Below, piece after piece: positions 39,620 through 52,300 of a stretch of DNA of 64,000 nt; within the stretch, counting starts at the first letter, position 1; every line of letters begins with the position of its first letter. Position numbers and translations under genes: made by a program. The DNA is from Lampris incognitus (lineage: Eukaryota; Chordata; Actinopteri; Lampriformes; Lampridae). The notes under the pieces are model-generated. The model searched no databases. It was given only the letters and a program-made list of their open reading frames with translations, and was not told where the DNA came from. The stretch spans positions 98,249,845 through 98,313,844 of the forward strand of contig NC_079213.1 in NCBI RefSeq assembly GCF_029633865.1. The letters run 5' to 3'.

Positions 39620-42600
39620 TCATAACTTCTGGATTTTCTCAGCCACCACGATGGGGTTCTCCTTGCGTAAGCGGGCGGCAGCGGCACCCCGGTAGTCGTA
39701 GGGACAGTCGTGTTTGTCAGAGTAACGGTGGATGCCGCAGAACAGGTTACCGCAGCGACAGTCAAAACCTTCAGTGAGTAGAGGAGGGACACAGTCAGTC
39801 AATGACAGTGAACATCATCAGAGTAAATCCCACAAAATCAGAATTGAAATAACAGACCGAACACATTGAATTAAGAATGTGCGTGTGAGATGTTAGAGGA
39901 AGGCAAGGAGGAAGGCTCCCGGGGAGTATTTTTGGACAGGCTAGTTTGGCACTGGAGTGCAAGCCAGCAGAGCACTGTGAAATGCCTTGGACCGTGAAAT
40001 GCACCACCAGTCTGCTATGTAGCGCTCTAGTCTACACTGAAGTGGCAGGTGGTGGGGGACTATAATAACACTAACCATGGATTTAGGAATGAGGATTTTG
40101 CACACATTAGTTAGAGGCACAAGATGAGATAAATAATATGGGTGGTGTGGTCAAATTAAGTATTTGGTACGAGGACACTAACGAGCAGTAATAACTATTT
40201 TCTGTTTTACTGACACCTCAATGCATTTTGCTACTGGTACTTGCTAAGCTACTGTTGAGGGGAGACCTAATAGATATGATGCTGAGATCTATTCATCTTC
40301 ATCCTGTTAATGAGATGTCTCTCCTGTTTGAAGCAATGCTTGCCCCTGACCCCTGAATGGAAGATTTCAACATGCTCTGAATTCACAAATGTTAAAGTTT
40401 GGTTTAAACCGTGAAGCCCAGCGCTGATTTACCCACATTACACAAACAGAAACAATTTGCTCTCCTGAATTTCAAATTTAAGGTTCCATTTCAGGGAGGA
40501 GTAATATGGTTGTTGCAAAGCAGCACCATAAACCTTTGTACCCTAACAACAGCTTACAGTTTACCAATCTGTGAGCATGTGTGTGTGTGCATGCGGCTCG
40601 TGCCTGTGCTGAAATCCTTCTCCTCCTTACCAGTGAGGCCAACTTTCTTCCGGCAGGTGAAGCAGCGATTTTTTTTCTTGTTTTTATCAGGGGTCTGCTC
40701 ACCGTCAGAAGCCTGTGCTGCTTCTCCCGTTGGCCCTGGTGCAACAAAATACAAGCAGGAAGGATCAGCTGAGAGTAGTTTAGGCCTTTACTTGTTACAA
40801 AGGAAATCACAGCACCTTTTTGTGAAGGGAAAAAAAGAGTGGTTTTAATTCTAACAGGTGAAAGAAAGAAAGAAAGACAGACAGACAGACAGACGCTCAA
40901 TACTGCTAGGTTAAAAAAAAAAAAAACCCAAAACAATAAAAGGTGCAAAATACGAAAGAGGTAAGATTTTTTTTCCCCGACCAAGGAGAGAGGTAAAGTG
41001 CTTGCTACTAAAAAAAAGTCTCTCTTTTTAAGAGAAGGGTAGGCAGTTTACTCACCTGTGTTATTTTTATTCTGTATTTAGACATCGAGTAGAGTGAGGG
41101 ATAGAGTAGGGGAGACCCAGGAAAGTGACTTCTGGTGGAATTCTATCCAAGACCAGTTTGTATATACATGTAGCTCCAGGGGCAGTAGACCAAACTGCCG
41201 CATTATCTCTGAGCTCAAAAGATAACTTTAGAGTCATGCGATGGTGGAGATGGTGTCAAGTGTTTGAGGTGCTGTGTGTGTTCTCTCCCTGTGGTTTGTC
41301 AAGCCATCTCTCTCTCTGGGGACATCAAGTTGGTCTGTTTTCCATGGCCTTTACCTGTGTTTTTGGATGTTCCCTCCTCCTCCTCCTCTTCTGCTTCAGC
41401 TCGATCAGAGTCCACAGCACCCACATCTTGGGAGATGCTCATGGCCGTCATCTGCTGGGTTACCGGGCTGGGAGAGCTAGGACTGAAAACACAGAAATGT
41501 CAGTTAAAAAAGGGTAAATAAAACAATCTGATATCCACAAGACAGCTGACCACTTTCTGGACAGTTCTGGGAGAATAACCTCAGAGATTGGGGCAGTATG
41601 AATTTGGAGTGCAACATTTGTGCACAAAATTGGTAGAACTTTTCCTACTAGAGGACATGCAAGTTCATAAGTGTTCAATTTTTCCCATACTTTGCATTCC
41701 TGAAATTCACTGGCTGTGAAAACACTAGACCACTCTATTATTTTGTAGAAGACAATTTTGCACAAGTCTACTTATTCAGTTGTGGAATCTAGCATTTTGA
41801 GCTGTATTATAATGAGGTGTTTGCCTAAAAAAAGCACTTCAAAAGCTACATGATCTCCTGTGATTACATGATGCAGGAGGAGGCATCCGATCACTTTAGA
41901 TTACAACTGTTAGGTCCAAGCACAATACTAACAAACCATAATAATAGCACGTCATGACATTAATAAATTCTCAACAACTATGTGCAGCACATTATTAACA
42001 AAAATGGCACACAATAATTTGCAGTTGCCATCTTGCCAAATAGGATTCAAGATGGCGCCGACCGATGACGACAACACTACGAGCTTCTCTCTCCCTTGTA
42101 TTAGTTTTTGCATTAATTGTTTACTTTCTCGCACATACTACATCAACAATGATCATTTATGACCGTCAGACCTTACTGGACTTAAGGCTAAATGTTCCAG
42201 ACCTGTGCACATATCCAGAGATACCAAAACACATCGTTTACAACCCTACAGTACCTTGGAGCACCAGCAACCGATGCCAATACAGGCAGAAACACGGAAG
42301 ACAAGGCAGGGTCCTGGCTAGGCTAAGGTGTCACCTGACTCAACTTTCCATCCCTAGCATTTTGCTAGCCAATGTACAATCTGTTGTCAGCAAGCTAGAT
42401 GAATGCCACTGCCGTATTAGCGCCCAGCAGGACATGATGGATTGCTGCATGTTCTGTTTTACTGAGACCTGGCTGACCTCGAACATCCCGGACAGGGCCA
42501 TACAGCCTGACGGCTTCTCCGTGCACCAACTCGACCCCTTGTGTGAAACAACTGGCAAGGTAAAAGGTGGGGGAGTATGATTTCTGGTTAACAACTTGTG

Positions 42601-45600
42601 GTGCACCGATGTGGAAGTAATCTCCCAGTCCTGTTCGCCGGTGTTGGTGCATCTTACAATCAAGTGTTGACCATTTTATCTACCAAGAGAATTCCCCTCC
42701 GTTCTGTTAACTGTTATTTACATTCCACCACAAGCAAATACTACAGTAGTTCTTGAAGAGCTCTATGGTGCAATCAGCGGCTATGAGAATCAGCATCCAC
42801 AGGCTATTTCCATTGTGGCAGCGGACTTCAATCACTGCATCCTAAAATTGATGCTACCTAAATACTTCCAGCATGTCAGATGTCCAACCAGGGGTGACAG
42901 GATCTTGGATCACTGTTACCCCACTATCAAGGGAGCCTACAGGTCTATTCCACGGCCTCATTTTGGGAAATCGGACCATTCATCTGCGCTCTTGCTACCT
43001 GTTTACAAGCAACACGTTAAGAGCGAGAAACCCACCTTGAGGGCAATACAGTACTAGTCGGCGGAAAATGAGCTCAAACTTCAGGGTTGTTTTGATTCAA
43101 CAGACTGGTAGGTTTTTAGGAACTCTGAACCCAAAATGAATACGCTGATACCGTTACTATGTTAAATTCTGTTAAATTCTGTGTGGACACCTGTATTCCA
43201 ACTTGTTCCATCCACTTCTATCCAAATTAGAAACCTTGGATTAATAGCGACATTCCACTGAGACTGAAAGAAAGGACTGTCGCTTTTAAAGCTGAGGATA
43301 AGGACCGCTACAGGGAAGCCAGGTACACGCTGAAGAAAGCCATCAAGTCAGCCAAAAAACAATACCAAGATAAATTAGAAGCAGCATTACAGCGGTGAAG
43401 ACTCCAGGCGCATGTGGCAGGGGCTGCAAACGATAATGGACTACAAACCCAAGCCGGGCGGTTTTACCAACACTACCACTTCGCTCCTGGATGACTTGAA
43501 CAGGTTCTATGCTCGCTTTGATTGTAACTGGGGACGATCAGACAATACACAGAACCTTGGTGGGCACTCACTCAACGAGGTAACACATCAAATGACAGAG
43601 GCTGACGTGAGTAAGGTTTTTAAATCTGTCAAAGCATGCAAAGCTGTTGGCCCATACGGTATCCCATCTCGTGTCCTTAAGACCTTACTATAGTTAGCTA
43701 CTGAATGTTTTTACAGACATTTGTAATCTGTCATTGTCACTATGTGTGTTCCTATATGCTTTTTATTGTGCCTGTACAAAAAAAAAAAAAACAACCCTGT
43801 AACCCGTCTCAAGGACTACAGACCTGTTGCTCTGACCTCAGTAATTATGAAATGCTTTGGAAAATTAGTTAGGACATACATAAATCTCAACATTCCTGCC
43901 AACCTTGATCCACTACAGTTTGCTTATCAGTCAAATAAATCTGTGGAAGATGCTGTGTCATTGGCTCTGCATACTGTGTTAAAAAACACCTTGAAGGGAA
44001 AAAACACCCATGTCAGGATGTTGTTTACTGACCACAGCTCTGCATTTAATACCGTTGTACCATCTAAATTGGTGTTAAAGCTTAGGGACCTTGGCCTATG
44101 TAATTCAATCTGTAAGTGCTTATATGACTTTCTGACAGCCAGACCTCAGACAGTGAGAGCAGGTACCAGCTACTCATCTACCATAGTTCTCAACACAAGA
44201 ACACTGCAGGGTTGCTGCCTTAGTTCCTTACTCTACAGTTTGTTCACACATGAATGTGTTGCCAAATATCATAACAGCATAGTGAAATTTGCAGATGACA
44301 CCACTGTAATTGGACCAATAAATGACAACAATGGAGATGCCTATAGGAAGGAGGTGAAGGACCTATCCATACAGTGTCAAGATAACTTTGCCCTAAACAT
44401 GGAAGAAAGAATCTGTTTGCTGCATTTAACCCATCCGCTGTGGTGCCAGGTATATGAGTACTGGGTAGCTACAGTGTCCGGGGACCAACTCCAGTCCTTC
44501 TTTCCACTGCCTCAGTCAGAGGCACAGGCAGGAGTATAAACCCTAACATGCTTGTCTTTTTGATGGTGGGATGAGACCAGAGCACCCGGAGGAAACCCAC
44601 GCAGACACAGGGAGAACAGGCAAACTCCACACAGAAAGGTCCTGGGATGGCCTGGGGTTCGAACCCAGAACCTTCTTGCTGCGAGGCAACAGTGCCAACC
44701 ACTGGGCCACCGTGCTGCTTTGAGAAAACAAAAGGAGATAATTGTTGATTTTAGGAAGTCCAAAACTGTTCAGACACCAGTTTACATCAATCATGTCCCT
44801 GTTGAAATTATGAAGAACTTCAGATTTTTAGGCATTCGGATCTCAGACTCTCTCTTCTGGTCTCTAAAGTTATCATTAAGAAGGCACAACAGACACTATA
44901 CTTTCTGAGATGTCTTAAAAATTCAGAATGTCCACAAAAACCTTGGTCAATTTCTATCAGACTACCGAAGACAGCAACCTTACTGGAGGCATACTGGTGT
45001 GGTTTGGCAACCTGACTGAACAGGACTACAAACAACTGAGAAGGATAATAAAAACCGCTTCAAAAATCATAGGAACAGCACTGCCTCAGCTTCAGGACGT
45101 TTACACCACCCGCTGCAGAAGGAAGGCCCCACGAATCATGAAGGGCACCAGCCACCTAATACATGGTCTGTTCTCACTCGTTCCCTCAAGACAATGCTTA
45201 CAGAGCATCAGAGCTCAGACCAGCCGCCTCAAAGACATCAGAGTAAGGAAAAATAGGCGCCTTACATAACTTCAGTGATTTATTATTTTCTGGGATTTCT
45301 AATTTCTTATTTATTGTTTTTATTTCCTTATATATAGTTCTAAGGGCTGAAAAAGCCAGGGCACATGCATTTCATTGCATTTGAAGGCACATGGTACTTT
45401 TTATATGTATATAATAAAGTAATACTTGAACTTTGGTGACAGGATGGTCTGGTGGTCCATGGCATCAGACCCTAACCGGAGGACCCCAACACAATGACCC
45501 TGTGGCCAAACATGTCAAAGTACCCTTAAGCAAGATCATTGAACCCTACCTCTCCCAAACGGCACAAGACCATCTGGCTGCCCCTAACCCAAATATCACA

Positions 45601-46911
45601 ATCCAAGCATACTGGACAGCAAACACATGTCTAGTGTTTAAGGGAAACAATCATGATTTTATCTCCAATATATATATTGTGGGGATGACATATCATTTAG
45701 CAGCCGTAATATTGCTGTCTCCTGTGTTTCTCTGAAATGCCACAGAAATTGTATCCACTGGTGATATTATTGGTGTATGGCGTGAAAACTTGCTTCCTTG
45801 TTTGCCGATAGGCTGCATCATATAAGAAAACACAAATAACAATGCTACATTTTACAGCTGTATCTGGCCTTATTCGTATTTACTTATACAGCTGTATGTA
45901 GTTTTGTTATATGCATTCTCATAATTGTATGTAACACCGATATTCATATTTCCTTATACAATGCAGCCTATCGGTACACCAGAAAGTACGCTTTCACATT
46001 CACGGATTGTCCACCAGTAATGTCACCAACAAACATAGCTGGTGGCATTACTGTCATTACATTATTTGGTGGCGTTTCGGAGACACAAAGAAGATATTAT
46101 GGCTGTTAATGGAGTGCTATCCCTAACAACATATACACATTTCCTGTCATTTTTCTACTATAGCCACTCATTCACACTTGGAACACTGTTGAAGATTCTG
46201 GTGCGATACATTGTTGTAAAGCTAGTTTCCAATAATGTTAGGCAACCACATTAGCCCAGTATTGTGCCAGTCTATCAATCAATATACCTGGGCGTTCTCT
46301 CCTCAGGTGGGGTTCCAACCCCCTCTGTGCTGGGTTCCGAGGATATGCTCTCCACAGACACACCAGCCACTCCTGGGGACCCTACTGGTGATGTAGCAGC
46401 TGTGTAGCATAGGACACAAGACCAAATTTGAAAAGCTGTCACAAATAAGAAGTTGAGCTTTTAGGCCAATATGAAAGTCCATCTGTATTGGATTTTGCTG
46501 TGATGATGCTAATCCCTCCCAATGTTTTAAACCATGATCAGATGCATTTTGAATCACTGAGTTAACCCACTGTGAAATCCCTCTTGCTTTCTAATGCCAT
46601 AGTGCGGGCAGCTACTTTTATTTTCTCTGGCCCTTATAGCAGATTCAAGTACCCACCATGTCTATCATTCTTTTGGGTCACCCTCTCCCAAACTCCTGTC
46701 TTCAATTCCTTCCATGCAGACCCATGCCCAATATTCCTCTCATCTTCCTACCTTTCTCTCCTGGGGGACTGGATCGGCCCCCGCCCTGTTGTCTCTGCAG
46801 GTGTTCCTTGTAGCAGACCGAGCACATGCCGTTGGTGCGAGGGTTACCATAGAAACCACATCCCATAGTGCAAAGCATTGGCACCTGCGTCTGATTGGTC
46901 TCCTGAGCCAT
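39620..46911 (-). CDS. zfand5: ZFAND5-like A20/AN1 zinc-finger protein (5 coding exons)
   Basis: ZFAND5 binds ubiquitin through its A20 finger, modulates NF-kB signalling, activates the 26S proteasome and stabilises AU-rich mRNAs. Coding exons in transcript order: 46911-46752, 46399-46288, 41482-41355, 40735-40631, 39768-39620. GT-AG junctions and phases join to 217 aa (human ZFAND5 213). The start is the ATG 5-13 nt after a 3' splice site, giving [15 protein letters not shown]20 ligands are Cys14, 18, 30 and 33 ([17 protein letters not shown]). The AN1 finger has Cys158, 161, 172, 174, 179, His182, His188 and Cys190. [12 protein letters not shown] in the linker favours ZFAND5 over ZFAND6. 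A glutamate run near 121-127 lies in the linker. Coding intron 2 (41483-46287) hosts an L2 LINE. It could be a distinct third paralogue, discussed in the findings. Confidence 0.93.
42046..45433 (+). mobile_element. near full-length, inactivated L2-clade LINE
   Basis: Starts with AAGATGGCGCCGACC, a typical fish L2 leader. Endonuclease-domain text follows ([10 protein letters not shown] near 42160, [28 protein letters not shown]). DHCY and GKSDHS appear near 42910-42975. A reverse-transcriptase portion follows in separate frames: [18 protein letters not shown] (from about 43815), [17 protein letters not shown] and [10 protein letters not shown] (near 44287, the catalytic block). C-terminal text includes [10 protein letters not shown] near 45113. 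The 3' UTR ends with ATAATAAAGTAA near 45415. Several stops and frameshifts separate these blocks, and a SINE interrupts the RT region. It is antisense to zfand5 in its intron. Confidence 0.88.
44410..44722 (-). mobile_element. tRNA-derived SINE inserted in the L2 LINE
   Basis: Read on the minus strand from 44722: GCAGCACGGTGGCCCAGTGG (A-box-like), GGTTCGAACCCC (B box) near 44660, TGTCTGCGTGGGTTTCCTCC, then a tail with CTGGAGTTGGTCCCCGG and GATGGGTTAAATGCAGC. The head and body match the ATGG-tailed SINE at 12347-12758, but the 3' end is L2-like, suggesting mobilisation by L2. The LINE reading frame resumes right after it with ACAAAAGGAGATAATTG, so the LINE is older. Confidence 0.8.
45434..45640 (+). 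repeat. possible degraded tRNA-derived SINE
   Basis: GGATGGTCTGGTGGTCCATGGC, GACCCTAACCGGAGGACCCC and CTTAAGCAAGATCATTGAACC resemble a fish SINE with a tRNA-like head and a CTTGGGCAAGACACTTAACC body. It directly follows the L2 3' end. The match is from memory and weak. Confidence 0.35.
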
Positions 46912-47987
46912 GCTTTCTGACAAACTGAGGGATAAGGGGGATGGGAGAGGATATTCCTAAAAGTGGGGTTGGAGAAGTTAGACATCTATGTGATTAGATT
47001 GTTTTTAATATTTCCTAGACTAGCAAAAAGAGCTTGAAGATTGGCATTGGAGCATAAGAGCAGAATTGGAACAAAACGGAAGACGGTTTAAGGGTTGAGA
47101 TATGTTACTGGGTTATAGCCAAACCTCACTAATTTTTGATGTAACGTAGACTAAACAAATCGCTATACCCTCTCTTTGGCCCAGCATATGAGAAAAATAT
47201 GGTTTTAATCGTCAAATGAAAAACATATCAGAATTGAATTAGATTTACATTAGAATTAGGTCTAAATTCTTTAGACATCTGATAATCGTTGACATTTGAG
47301 TGGTCAATAATAGTTTAAAACAACAACAACAACAACAACAACCCCCCCCCCTAAAAAAACATTACCACTCAACATTTCTTTTTGCCTTTTGGGCACAGCA
47401 ATAGGACGGGCATGCGTTACATGATGGAGGCTATCATAACGGTGATCTAAAATTTAAGTAGAAAGCTGATCGGGACAATGAAAACAAAAGGATTCCCGCT
47501 GCCAGAGAATGAGAATATGAAACAGTCGACGCTTTAAACAGCGAACATGTTGCGATTGTATGTATACCTGTAACTACTAGCCTGCCTGTTCTGGTCCTTG
47601 ATTGCGCTGCGGCGCCAGGTGTTTTGATAGTGACAACCCAAGTTATGAGAGCACAAAACAAAGAAATGCTTACACGAGGGAAAGCAAACAATCAAACAAA
47701 AGCTTCACCATAACCGATAAACTAGCGTTGAGCTGGCTAAACAAGTCATGGCTGACTGTCAACCCAGTTCTAGTTTGTCCGCATCCGAAAACAATTGCCT
47801 CCTGTGCTCTCTTAGCTCGGAGCACATACGGTCAGCGTTAGCCGTACGAGTTAGCTGGCCGATTTGTTGGACTGAGCAAAAATGACGCAAAAGCCGAAAC
47901 TACGAAACTAGATAACTGCGGTTAAACCAAAAGGGATAGTAACGGAACGAAATGTAAACCATCCTAGGCGAAATATGGCAAACATAC

Positions 47988-48320
47988 TTACTTTGTGAAA
48001 CCAAGAGAACACGAACAGTAGCTAGCTTGAGTTAGCTGGACTGCTAATATAATCAGCTAACGCCACCACCACCACCAACCCCCCCCCCCCCCAAAAAAAA
48101 CTGTGCGCACCCCGACAGCGTCCTAGCTGGGAAAATAGATAGCATAGGGTGGGTTTCTAAAATAACTACTGAACATAGAAGCAATACCTGAAACGCACAC
48201 TTTCGACGACCACTGGTTTTCAGATTTGCCTCAAGTTATGTGTCCTCTTCAGTCCCCGCGGCCTCCTAACCAGCGCTAGCTGCCGACATTCGAAACAACG
48301 ACCATGACGTCATTCCCACC
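47988..48320 (-). promoter_or_regulatory. zfand5: zfand5 promoter and 5' non-coding exon(s), with consensus CRE
   Basis: A palindromic cAMP-response element TGACGTCA lies at 48305-48312 in CpG-containing sequence (CCCCGCGGCCTCC near 48255). On the minus strand there are good donors: CAG/GTATTGC with exon end at 48188, and CACAAA/GTAAGTA with exon end at 47992. Both would splice to the acceptor just before the coding ATG at 46911. This arrangement is consistent with a leader exon starting between about 48190 and 48300. Alternative leader exons are possible. Confidence 0.45.
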
Positions 48321-48844
48321 AACAACCCATCATCCCCTCAGACCCACATAAATCACGTTTCACCAACTATCCAAGCCCCGTCAGATGAGGGCCGGTGCCA
48401 AATGTGACACTGACACTTTATGACAGTCCCAAATGGTTGATATCACGGTTTATTGGTTATTCCGTTTTGCTGCTGCCACCCCTCACCACTCCAGAAATGT
48501 GTAGAAACAGAAACGTTTTAACTGAGATTGCAAGCACAAACAACTAAAACGTGTTAAGCGCTAGATAACTCTTAATATCAGAAGAGCGAGTCCTCCTATT
48601 GCGGGTGTGAGGGGCCATCTGAACATCTTGAGCTGGTCTTTACAGTCAACTGAAGTTATACAGTTCAATTCTAGTCCTATGACATCATTTTGACACATTT
48701 TTGTGCTGGTAGTGAATCGGCGACGTCACATTTTCCAGGTAACATAAAATTTTATTTTATTTGTTTTCATTTGGCTAAATGCACAAATGTTTCAATTATT
48801 TTTCAAAATACAGCACTATCAAAAAATAATTCAAAATATATATT

Positions 48845-49150
48845 TTAAGCATGCTCAATAATCCAGGTAATAAAATCGAAGAAAGAAAGTTGAATCGGTT
48901 CATTTGGACACAACCATTTATTGAGAGAAACGTTTCATCGCTCACCTAAATGACTTCTTCGGTCTCAACTGACCTATAGGTATAAACTGATCGTTTTCGG
49001 TCGTTATGCCACTGTATCTAAATTGGGTATCTAAATAAGGGTGGGGATACCTGCAGTCAGTTGAGACTGAAGAAGTCACTTAGATGAGTGATGAAACGTT
49101 TCTCTCAATAAACATTGTGTCCGGATGAACTGATTCAACTTTCATTCTTT
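48845..49150. mobile_element. ~300-bp foldback MITE between plin3 and zfand5
   Basis: Arms of about 90-95 bp at 48881-48973 and 49056-49150 are inverted repeats. Both contain TTTATTGAGAGAAACGTTTC and its complement, and GACTTCTTCNGTCTCAACTG. The ~80-bp centre is not palindromic. The outer left edge GCATGCTCAATAATCCAGG resembles the mini-foldback at 2170-2260. The family is one I recognise as widespread in fish but cannot name. Confidence 0.7.
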
Positions 49151-49363
49151 AAATTCAAAATATAATTTCCAAAGTAAAACTTTCTTCTTTTCAGTCTCAA
49201 GTCCATACAATAGCACTAGCATGTTGTGCAGAAAACACAATTACACACAAATTTAAAATCTTTCTCAATAAAGCTAACAGGTATTTTTCCAGTGAGCCAT
49301 TCAAACATCAGTTCACATTTCTTTCACCCTATAACACCAACCCAAAGAACAAAATCATCCAGT

Positions 49364-52300
49364 TTATTTCTGTGGGTCAGCCATCTGCATTGGCTGGTCT
49401 TCTTTTTCTTTCTCAGTGATCTGTGGGGCAAAGGGCCCAACCAGCCAGTTGAGTGGAGTGTTGTTCAGAAGATACTCCATGACACCATCCAGAGACTGCT
49501 GCACCTGTAAAGAGGAAGATTATTTTCAACACAACTGCATGGTCATGACCATTGTCGACTTCACAACATGTGCCTAACTCAAAATCCTATGCTACCATGG
49601 GGGAGTTCAAAATGTAAATATTCTGTGTGTACGTAACAAAATGTAAGGAAAGAATTCCATAAGTTGGTGTAGCTGAGATTCGTAGAATGCATGTCAATGG
49701 GAAAATATTCCAGATAATACATTATATAGTCACTTTGTATGCTTTTTCAACATGTAGGATCTATGTAATGCTTCTTAAGTACCCATTAAATTGAGCTGCA
49801 CTGAATTGAACTGAACTGAATTAATGTGTTGGGTGTACATGTATAGTGTAGATTATATTTCTTTTATAATAGTCAAACCAAGTCAGGTTTATTTTAGTTA
49901 GCCCTAAATCCCAGTTTAGTTTCAAGAACTTAACAATCACAATAACATTCTGTACAAAGTACAACACCCCCTATTCTTAGGCCCTTAATTTTGGTGAAGA
50001 AAAACTCCACAGAAACAAACAAACAAAACTTGATAGTAAATAACTTTGGTTGCATTATTAAACTACCAAGAAAAAAGGATGAGGCAGGGGCTAGGTTACT
50101 GTTTGGATGCAGCTGTGCAACAAGAAACAATAAAAAGCTTGAACTGCCTTCAGCTAAAATGATGCTCTGATAATGACAGCTGATGAAATTAGTACTTGTG
50201 TTAGGTGGTGACGGCTCTGCTCCAGGAGGAGAGGAGTGAGGTTGCTGGTATTCCCTAGGGAGTAGTGAAGTTCTTCAGCCGATCGCCGTGCGCTGGCCAG
50301 CTGGTCCTGGACCATACTTGGTAGACCCTGGGCACTGGTCACCACACCAGAGCACGCTGACCGCAGTTGGTCACTAAGACCTCGGACCATGGATAGAGCC
50401 TGCCATTCCAGGCGCTGTGAGCAGATGAAAATGAAAGAAAAATATGCATGAGTGATAGATTTTTTAAAAAAATACTGACTTGGTATTTCATAGTTCCATG
50501 TTCAGATCTTGTTCCCTGACAGAGACTGTTCCATGCCATAAATTTCTCCATCTTTTCAAGGGGCATTCTAAGTCCCCTTGGATTCCTGTCACTGTTACAG
50601 TCTGTTTAACCTAATATTTATGTCTAGTTATACATGGCTTTGAACACTGTGAAATGAAGTTCAGGTTTCTGATTTGTAATTATTACATGGATGTCCTGGG
50701 TGACAGCCCTGACCTCACGCTCATCTGTAGCAACATCCAGCTCTGCTTCCATCTGCCCATCTCCAGACTGTCTTTCCTTCCACTCTTTCCAGTGTTGGAG
50801 CAGTTTTTCTGGGGCTCCTCCAATCTGATTACCAGCGGTACCCAGAGTGGTGCGGGCACTCTCCAGCAGATCCAGAGTATTGGTGATCTGTGCAATTGAA
50901 GAATAGGTGGTGTCCCTGGCATGCCGAGCTCTAAGCAGTGACTGTTCCAGGGCTCGCTCCTGGACCTTGGCAGAGAGTTTCCCCAGACGGACGAAGTAAC
51001 TGGGGCTGGACTGTGTGGCAGTCAACTCACTCGCATTGGGCTCAGCGAGTGCAGCTGAAAGAGGAGAAGAATCACTTATTTTAGGCTAAGGGAGAGTCAC
51101 AATATATTTTCTGTGGAATAGGAATTTTTATTCCATCATGGGGTTTATTAAAGAAGGTTTTTCTTTTTCAGATTTCATCATAAATATACATATGTACAAA
51201 GATAATGCTCTGAATAACCCATCTTCGACAGTTCTGCGTTATAGCTGTGCTTTACTGATCACTATGTCCAATCTTGGTGAGAGGGGAACCAGTTAGTTAT
51301 CTTTCTTGCTTAGTCCTAGTCTTTCTTATTATGTATGTGACCTAGTTTGGAGAAAACTTTTCAGTACACTTTTATTGATAACAGTTTTATAAATTAATAC
51401 ATACGCGTTTTGTGCTCACTATTTACACCAATCACAGCAACAAAAAACAAACAAACAAAAAAACCCCAGCCCACTCAGGTATTAATGCTACCACGAAGTA
51501 TAGCAGGTCAATGGGGTAATATGACATCACAGTAACAGGTGTCAAAGCGGCGAGTGCTGGAGATCGGAGTGGGTTTATGGGCCAAGTTAACAGTTGGTCA
51601 CTGGAATGCTCCAGCCCCTTCAGCTATGAATAACCACCAGTCATGAGCTCAATACCAATCACTATAGAATTAAACATGAAGACCACAGCACCTCATCACC
51701 TTGACCTGCCTTTATGAAGATGAAGCATTACTTAAAAAGCTAATGTATTCAGACAGTTGTGGGGTACAACAATTCTGAATCAAAATAGTAATGAGGCAAA
51801 CATCCACCGTCAGCAAGGAGGTCTCACAATAAGTGTGCTTTGACATGAAAGTATATTTGAGAGATAGCAAGTCCTTAATATCTGAGGATTAATTAATTTG
51901 GAGTGTAACAGAACAAATTGCAGAAAACTGCAATTTGTCCAAGAGATTTTAACATCGAACCAAATAAATTGCAACAGTCAAACCGTCCTAGTAATACCTC
52001 AGGGTAACATGTATTATTTCATAGCTTTAATGGAAACGTGAGGGAAACATAAACCTCTTCACCATCACCTTTGCTAGACCTGAACACATCAACCAAAAGA
52101 TGCTCTTAATTTGTGTTACAACAGTGGTAAGAGTTCAAAACAGGGCGTCCGGGTAACGTAGTGGTCTATTCCGTTGCCTACCAACACGGGGTTCGCAGGT
52201 TCGAATCCTCATTTTACCTCCGGCTTGGTTGGGCGTCCCTACAGACACAATTGGCCGTGTCTGTGGGTGGGAAACCGGATGTAGTTATGTGTCCTGGTCG

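Noticed and set aside
42065-44539. Open frames of 171, 93 and 265 aa as possible host genes
   Set aside because: They read as endonuclease and reverse-transcriptase pieces of one frame-broken L2 LINE.
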